From contig JACRCG010000082.1 in the NCBI GenBank assembly GCA_016219145.1, forward strand, positions 1 through 11,666: a DNA stretch of 11,666 nucleotides, read 5' to 3'. Position 1 is the stretch's first letter, and every line of letters starts with the position of its first letter. Shown here in pieces: positions 7,300-11,666 of this stretch. Both the position numbers and the translations under genes were made by a program. The notes under the pieces are model-generated. The model saw only the letters and a program-made list of their open reading frames with translations, ran no database searches and was not told the DNA's origin. The DNA is from Deltaproteobacteria bacterium. Its GTDB lineage: Bacteria > Desulfobacterota > Desulfuromonadia > Geobacterales > Pseudopelobacteraceae.

Positions 7300-8274
7300 G
7301 TGAAACCTGTTTCCGAAATTCTGATTGAGCTTTACCGGACCATGCTGCGTATCAGGCGCTTCGAGGAACGGGTCGTAGCCCTGTACCCGGAGCAGCAGAT
7401 GAAGACGCCGGTGCACCTCTGCCTGGGGCAGGAGGCGATACCGGCAGGGGTATGTATCCATTTGGGGAGAGAGGATCAGATCTTCAGCACGCACCGTTCG
7501 CATGGGCACTGCATCGCCAAAGGGATGTCGCTTAAGTCGATTGCGATGGAACTTTACGGGAGGGAAACGGGCTGTTGCCGGGGGCGGGGCGGATCAATGC
7601 ATTTGGCAGATCCGGAACAGGGCATACCCGGTTCAACCGCAATTGTCGGCGGATCTATACCTTTGGCCGTTGGAGCGGCTTTGTCGGCAAAGATGCAGGA
7701 TAACGGAAGGGCTTCCGTCGCGTTTTTCGGCGATGGCGCTTCGGAAGAGGGGAGCTTCCATGAAAGCCTCAACTTTGCGGCGCTGCACCACCTGCCGGTT
7801 CTGTTTGTCTGCGAAAACAACCAGTACGCTACCAGTTCGCGGCTGGCGGCGCGTCAGCCCGATACCGGAATCGCCGCCAAGGGGGCCGGTTACGGTATTC
7901 CCTCCCGTGAGCTTGACGGTAATGATGTGCTAGCCGTTTACCGTGCTGCCGGAGAAGCGCTGGGACGGGCCAGGGCTGGAAAAGGCCCTACTCTGCTGGA
8001 GTGCCGCACCTGGCGGTGGATGGGGCATGTGGGGCCGACATGCGATGTGGAAAATGGCTGCCGTCCGCGAGATATGCATGAGGAATGGCTGTCCCGCTGT
8101 CCGCTGGAGCAGCTCCGGATTCGGCTTCCGGAGTCCGGAGCGCTATCCCCGGATTTTCTTGAATCAACAGAGCTGGCAGTTTGCCTGGAAATAGATAGCG
8201 CTTTCAACACTGCCCGGCACTCTCCTGATCCTGACCCCTCGCAGATCCTCCGTTATGTGGACGGGAGGGGCTGA
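7300..8274 (+). CDS. Thiamine-diphosphate 2-oxoacid dehydrogenase E1, alpha subunit
   Basis: Starts at GTG 7300, six bases after AAGGA. The 324-residue protein shows the full E1-alpha pattern. His68 in HRSHGH corresponds to the active-site His63 of human PDH E1-alpha. GRGGSMH (95-101) follows. The thiamine-diphosphate/magnesium motif runs from GDGASEEG (144-151) to ENNQYATSS (172-180). His243 in WRWMGHVGP matches the conserved His of the C-terminal loop. In classical complexes E1 decarboxylates pyruvate, acetoin or branched 2-oxoacids and passes the acyl group to lipoyl-E2. No E2 or E3 gene is present, and the flanking genes are radical SAM and glycosyltransferase genes. The subunit pair may therefore perform carboligation or feed another acceptor. 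The catalytic residues look intact, so this is not a decayed gene. Oxoacid specificity cannot be read. Confidence 0.88.
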   Translation: MKPVSEILIELYRTMLRIRRFEERVVALYPEQQMKTPVHLCLGQEAIPAGVCIHLGREDQIFSTHRSHGHCIAKGMSLKSIAMELYGRETGCCRGRGGSMHLADPEQGIPGSTAIVGGSIPLAVGAALSAKMQDNGRASVAFFGDGASEEGSFHESLNFAALHHLPVLFVCENNQYATSSRLAARQPDTGIAAKGAGYGIPSRELDGNDVLAVYRAAGEALGRARAGKGPTLLECRTWRWMGHVGPTCDVENGCRPRDMHEEWLSRCPLEQLRIRLPESGALSPDFLESTELAVCLEIDSAFNTARHSPDPDPSQILRYVDGRG

Positions 8275-8275
8275 T

Positions 8276-9316
8276 ATGCCGTGGACCGGAATTCAGGCAG
8301 ATGGCAGGCGTGATTGCGAAGTTTATGGCGCTGACGGTGAAGCGGGGCGGCAGCTCACCTATCGCGATGCCATCCGCGAAGCTCTGGATCAGGCGCTCGG
8401 GATGGATCCGCGGGTCTTTCTGATCGGCGAGGGTATTGATGATCCGGGAGGAGTGTTCGGTTCGACCCTTGGTCTGGCAGAAAAGTATGGCTCACTCCGT
8501 GTTATGGACATGCCGCTGGCCGAGAATGGCCTGACGGGGGTGGCAGCCGGAGCGGCCATGACCGGGATGAGGCCGGTGCTGATTCATATGAGGGTCGATT
8601 TTCTTCCGATGGCCATGGACCAGATCGTAAATCATGTGGCCAAGTGGCGCTACATGACGGGTGGAAAAGTGTCGGTGCCGCTTACCATACGGGCGATTAC
8701 CGGTCGCGGCTGGGGTTCTGCAGCCCAGCATTCCCAAAGTCTTCATGCCCTGTTTGCTCACATTCCGGGGCTGACGGTGGTGATGCCCGCATCCCCCCGC
8801 GATGCCAAGGGCCTGCTGATGGGGTGCATCGCTTCCGGTGAACCTTCTCTCGTTATCGAACACCGCTGGCTGTACGATCTCAAGGAGGTAGTGCCGGAGG
8901 AGCCGTTTCTTGTTCCGCCGGGAGTCGGGCTTATCCGTCGTGAGGGCACGGATGTTACGCTGGTTGGAGTTTCTCACGCGGTTTATGACCTTTTGCTGGC
9001 GGCGGAACAGTTGGCCACAGAGGGTATCAGCGCTGAGGTGCTGGACCTGCGCTCCGTACGCCCGCTGGACGAGGCGTTGATTATATCTTCAGTCAGGAAA
9101 ACCGGTAGAATGGTTGTCATGGACACCGGCTGGAAACGATGTGGTATATCTGCTGAAGTTGCGGCGGTTGTTTCCGAGAGCGCGCATGATGCGCTGAGAG
9201 CGCCTTTCCGGCGGATATGCATCGCCGAGTGTCCCGCTCCGGCTTCTGCCGTGCTGGAAGACGCTTATTATCCCGGCTGCGCCGATGTCGTCGCATGTGT
9301 GAAAGGACTGCTGTGA
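8276..9316 (+). CDS. Thiamine-diphosphate 2-oxoacid dehydrogenase E1, beta subunit
   Basis: The start at ATG 8276 is preferred over an in-frame ATG at 8255. GGGAGGGG (8263-8270) lies five bases ahead of it, and it falls one base after the alpha-subunit stop. The result is 346 residues, a usual length. Glu83 in PLAENGLTGVAAGAAM corresponds to the Glu that activates the thiamine ring (human PDH beta Glu59). His142 in AAQHSQSLHALF matches human beta His128. HIPGLTVVMPASPRDAKGLL and the transketolase C-terminal fold segment (LDLRSVRPLDEALI) follow. It forms an alpha2-beta2 enzyme with the upstream product. The first 25 residues or so before RQLTYRDAIREAL are an extension not typical of the family. 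It overlaps the next gene by 4 bases (GTGA). Confidence 0.88.
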   Translation: MPWTGIQADGRRDCEVYGADGEAGRQLTYRDAIREALDQALGMDPRVFLIGEGIDDPGGVFGSTLGLAEKYGSLRVMDMPLAENGLTGVAAGAAMTGMRPVLIHMRVDFLPMAMDQIVNHVAKWRYMTGGKVSVPLTIRAITGRGWGSAAQHSQSLHALFAHIPGLTVVMPASPRDAKGLLMGCIASGEPSLVIEHRWLYDLKEVVPEEPFLVPPGVGLIRREGTDVTLVGVSHAVYDLLLAAEQLATEGISAEVLDLRSVRPLDEALIISSVRKTGRMVVMDTGWKRCGISAEVAAVVSESAHDALRAPFRRICIAECPAPASAVLEDAYYPGCADVVACVKGLL

Positions 9317-10086
9317 GCAGTATTGCCGTAACCGTTGTTATGCCCGCTCTGAACGAAGCAGGTAACCTGGCCGGGGCTGTTGCCAACGTGCTGGACAGCT
9401 TTCGCCACCGACAGATCAACGGTGAACTGATTATTGTTGATGATGGCAGCAGCGACGGCACCGGTGCCATGGCTGACAGGTATACTTGTGTTTATGACAA
9501 TGTCCGCGTACTCCATCATGAAAATCCGCAGGGGATCGGAGCATCGTTCTGGGCAGGGGTCTCGGCTTCTGCCGGGGAGGTCGTTGTCATGATTCCGGGC
9601 GATGGCGAGAATGATGCGGAGGAAATACTGCGCTATTTCCCTCTTATGGAAGAGGTCGATATCGTCATACCGTTCGTCTATAACAGTACCATGGCCCGTT
9701 CCCTCGGGCGCCGGTTCCTCTCGATTGTCTTCCGGGAGATCATTAAAGCCGGTTTCGGCCTGTCTCTTAACTACATGAACGGGACGGTCATGTACCGCCG
9801 CACTGTTTTCGAAGGTATTGAGCTCAAAAACGAGGGGTTTTTCTACCAGTCAGAACTGCTGATTAAAACGATTTCCCGTGGATATCTGTATGCTGAAGTG
9901 CCGTGCGCCCTCAGGCAGCGCGGCAGCGGAGACTCCCGCGCCACGACCTGGAAGTCTCTCAAACGGGTGGCCTCCGGATATATCCAGACTTTTTCTGATA
10001 TTCATTTTGGGACGAAGAGGAGCGGCATCGCCAAAGGGACAGCTACTGCCCGAAGGTCCGGAGATTTGCAAAAATGGAACGGCTGA
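9313..10086 (+). CDS. Glycosyltransferase family 2 (dolichyl-phosphate-mannose-synthase-like)
   Basis: Start chosen at GTG 9313: AAGGA (9303-9307) lies five bases ahead, the start overlaps the E1-beta stop, and the GT-A fold begins at once (IAVTVVMPALNEAGNL). An in-frame ATG at 9217 would add 32 residues lying inside E1-beta. The 257-residue protein has the nucleotide-sugar site VDDGSSDGT (42-50), then NPQGIGASFWAGV (71-83) and the metal-binding equivalent PGDGEND (95-101). It has no C-terminal membrane segments, so it resembles the soluble catalytic type of polyprenyl-phosphate sugar synthases. Such enzymes make lipid-linked sugars, which are the donors used by TMTC/GT-C enzymes like those at the left of the window. 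That functional link is inference. The basic C-terminal tail is less conserved and overlaps the next gene by 13 bases. Confidence 0.85.
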   Translation: MSSIAVTVVMPALNEAGNLAGAVANVLDSFRHRQINGELIIVDDGSSDGTGAMADRYTCVYDNVRVLHHENPQGIGASFWAGVSASAGEVVVMIPGDGENDAEEILRYFPLMEEVDIVIPFVYNSTMARSLGRRFLSIVFREIIKAGFGLSLNYMNGTVMYRRTVFEGIELKNEGFFYQSELLIKTISRGYLYAEVPCALRQRGSGDSRATTWKSLKRVASGYIQTFSDIHFGTKRSGIAKGTATARRSGDLQKWNG

Positions 10087-11177
10087 TTCTTGACGGACAT
10101 AAGCTTAACTGGCATCGGGACCGGGTTGAAGCATGGCTGGCGGGTGAGCGCATAGCGCCTGTAACCATAGATTGCTCATTGACCCGTTCCTGTAGCTACC
10201 GCTGCTCTTACTGTTACGGTCAGCTGCAGGAGAATGACTCCCGACCAATGACAAAGGACGTGATATTCCGATTTCTTGATGACGCTGCCGAGATAGGAGT
10301 GAAGGGGATCAGCTTTGTCAGCGACGGCGAGAGTACCTGTTCTCCGTACCTGTACGATGCGCTGGAGCGAGGCATGGCAAATGGATTGGACATGGCGATT
10401 GGGACCAACGGTTTTCTCTTGGAGGATGACCGCCTTGAAGATATCCTGCCATCGCTGACTTATCTCCGCTTCAATATTTCTGCCGGTGAGCCGTTGCGCT
10501 ATGCCGAGATACATGGTTGTGGCGAAGATGCCTTTCACAAGGTTGTTGCAACCATTCGTAAGGCCGTTGCCATTAAGCGCCGCAAAGGGCTGAATGTGAC
10601 TATTGGTCTACAGATGGTTCTGCTGCCCGCATTCCGTGATCAACTTGTCTTATTGGCTCGACTCGGTGCGGATCTTGGGGTTGACTATCTGGTCATCAAA
10701 CATTGCAGCGATGATGAAAATGGGACGCTCGGAGTCGATTACGGGGCCTACCACGATCTGGTCGATGAGCTGAAAGAAGCGGAAGCGTTTTCCAGCGCGA
10801 GTTATCAGGTGAGTGTCAAATGGTCCAAGCTGCTGTCTGACGGCAAACGCTCATACAATTGCTGTTACGGTCCGCCGTTCATCCTGCAGCTCTCCGGATC
10901 GGGTCTGGTGGCACCCTGCGGCATGCTGTTCAATTCCCGCCACAGCCGCTATCATATCGGCAATATCGTTGAAACCTCCTTTAAGGAACTCTGGCAAGGA
11001 GAGCGATACTGGGACGTCATGAGACAGCTTGAGTCTGACACGTTTGATGTCCATACCACGTGCGGTTCGCTCTGTCTGCAACACAAGGTCAACGAGTTTC
11101 TGGAAGAGCTGAAACATGGTGTGGGCAGCATTGCTGACGAACCGGGCATAATGCCGATGCACGTCAACTTTATCTGA
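10074..11177 (+). CDS. Radical SAM enzyme with SPASM-like C-terminal cysteines (copy 2)
   Basis: A 367-residue protein starting at ATG 10074 inside the end of the GT2 gene; GGAG (10060-10063) is ten bases upstream. The start is supported because the first residues (LDGHKLNWHRDRVEAWLAGE) align directly with the start of the gene at 6219. The radical SAM motif is CSYRCSYC (Cys40, 44, 47). The usual GGE SAM-binding segment is replaced by SDGEST (83-88). Auxiliary-cluster cysteines are Cys263/264, Cys282, Cys330 and Cys334, in the same arrangement as copy 1, around GNIVETSFKELWQGE. It ends HVNFI, matching HINFI in copy 1. It is clearly a paralogue, but too diverged for a recent tandem duplication. 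Both probably act on related substrates or successive steps of one pathway. The substrate is unknown. Confidence 0.85.
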   Translation: MERLILDGHKLNWHRDRVEAWLAGERIAPVTIDCSLTRSCSYRCSYCYGQLQENDSRPMTKDVIFRFLDDAAEIGVKGISFVSDGESTCSPYLYDALERGMANGLDMAIGTNGFLLEDDRLEDILPSLTYLRFNISAGEPLRYAEIHGCGEDAFHKVVATIRKAVAIKRRKGLNVTIGLQMVLLPAFRDQLVLLARLGADLGVDYLVIKHCSDDENGTLGVDYGAYHDLVDELKEAEAFSSASYQVSVKWSKLLSDGKRSYNCCYGPPFILQLSGSGLVAPCGMLFNSRHSRYHIGNIVETSFKELWQGERYWDVMRQLESDTFDVHTTCGSLCLQHKVNEFLEELKHGVGSIADEPGIMPMHVNFI

Positions 11178-11230
11178 TAATGTAGTCATCTCGGATGTTT
11201 GCTTTTCAGGTTGCCGGAGAATGATGTGAA

Positions 11231-11666
11231 GTGAAAAATATCGTTATTCCAGATCATTACAATTACATTGCGGTGTTTTTGACTCTTGCCTGCAATCTTG
11301 AGTGCAGCTATTGCATTAATCGATTCAACGGAGGCCGGTATGCAAAAGGGCATTTGAGTGGAGATCAATGGATACGGGGGTTGAACCGTATTGTGTCTCG
11401 ATCCGGTCTGCCGATTACACTTGGCGGAGGTGAACCGAGCCTTCATCCTGACTTTTTCGCAATTATCAATGGTATCAGGCAGGATCTGAATATTGATCTG
11501 CTCACCAACCTTCAGTTCGATTCAGAATGTTTCGCGCAGCATGTCTCCCCCGCGAGGATCAAAAGGGATGCTCCATATGCTTCGATTCGTGTCAGCTATC
11601 ATCCGGAGGTCATGGCGCTTGAACCGCTGGTAGAACGGGTACTCGGCTTGATAGAGCGGGGATACA
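11231..11666 (+). CDS. Radical SAM protein, N-terminal part (3' partial)
   Basis: An open frame from GTG 11231 runs off the right edge (145 complete codons). A stop codon in frame at 11222-11224 rules out a start further upstream. GGAGA (11216-11220) lies ten bases before the GTG. The protein begins MKNIVIPDHYNYIAVFLTLA and then has the cluster motif CNLECSYC (Cys21, 25, 28). LGGGEPSLHPD follows, the canonical SAM-binding GGE segment. It lacks the HKL...WL.GE N-terminus of the other two radical SAM genes and begins closer to the cluster motif, so it is a different subfamily. The C-terminus is not visible, so the presence of auxiliary clusters cannot be judged. It is separated from copy 2 by 53 bases with no evident terminator and is probably in the same operon. 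Confidence 0.8.
   Translation, partial: MKNIVIPDHYNYIAVFLTLACNLECSYCINRFNGGRYAKGHLSGDQWIRGLNRIVSRSGLPITLGGGEPSLHPDFFAIINGIRQDLNIDLLTNLQFDSECFAQHVSPARIKRDAPYASIRVSYHPEVMALEPLVERVLGLIERGY

Noticed and set aside
8255..8275. Earlier E1-beta start at ATG 8255
   Set aside because: It overlaps the E1-alpha C-terminus and lacks a well-placed ribosome site; ATG 8276 has GGGAGGGG five bases upstream.
8492..8977. 161-residue open frame on the minus strand
   Set aside because: It lies fully within E1-beta, is low-complexity and rich in His/Arg, and has no motif or ribosome site of note.
9217..9312. N-terminal extension of the GT2 gene from ATG 9217
   Set aside because: It lies wholly inside E1-beta, is arginine-rich and unlike any GT2 start; GTG 9313 has a good ribosome site and begins the fold directly.

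Overview
All recognisable genes in this window lie on the + strand. The set suggests a Gram-negative, cytochrome-rich anaerobe of the Geobacter/Desulfuromonadales type. The reasons are a ResB-type cytochrome c biogenesis protein, a GT9 (heptosyltransferase-like) gene, bacterial TMTC-like TPR glycosyltransferases, a GC-rich CCCTC-type interspersed repeat, and many radical SAM genes. This taxonomic guess is inference from gene content and was not tested.

Layout. (1) 1-1557: 3' part of a membrane glycosyltransferase with five C-terminal TPRs; its 5' end lies outside the window. (2) 1629-2137: a remnant toxin-antitoxin operon, with a good sigma70-type promoter, an intact 85-aa antitoxin-like gene and a PIN-domain toxin cut to 59 aa. 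(3) 2175-2371: a 177-bp MITE-like element with terminal inverted repeats, a GC-rich hairpin core and a perfect 10-bp flanking direct repeat. (4) 2392-5243: a ResB-like protein translationally coupled to a second, complete TMTC-like TPR glycosyltransferase that starts at TTG.

(5) 5290-11666: a tightly packed seven-gene run. It holds a GT9 transferase, a radical SAM/SPASM-like enzyme, the alpha and beta subunits of a thiamine-diphosphate 2-oxoacid dehydrogenase E1, a GT2 transferase, a second radical SAM/SPASM-like enzyme paralogous to the first, and the start of a third, different radical SAM protein cut by the window edge. Junctions range from a 13-nt overlap to a 53-nt gap, so one transcript is likely.

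Interpretation. The last block looks like part of a surface glycan or glycolipid locus. GT9 and GT2 would transfer sugars, the radical SAM enzymes would make unusual modifications, and the E1 pair, which has no E2 or E3 gene here, may supply a two-carbon or acyl unit by carboligation instead of feeding central metabolism. This block is the best candidate for an undescribed pathway, but its product cannot be read from the sequence. The left block (two TMTC-like proteins plus ResB) suggests periplasmic protein glycosylation next to cytochrome maturation.
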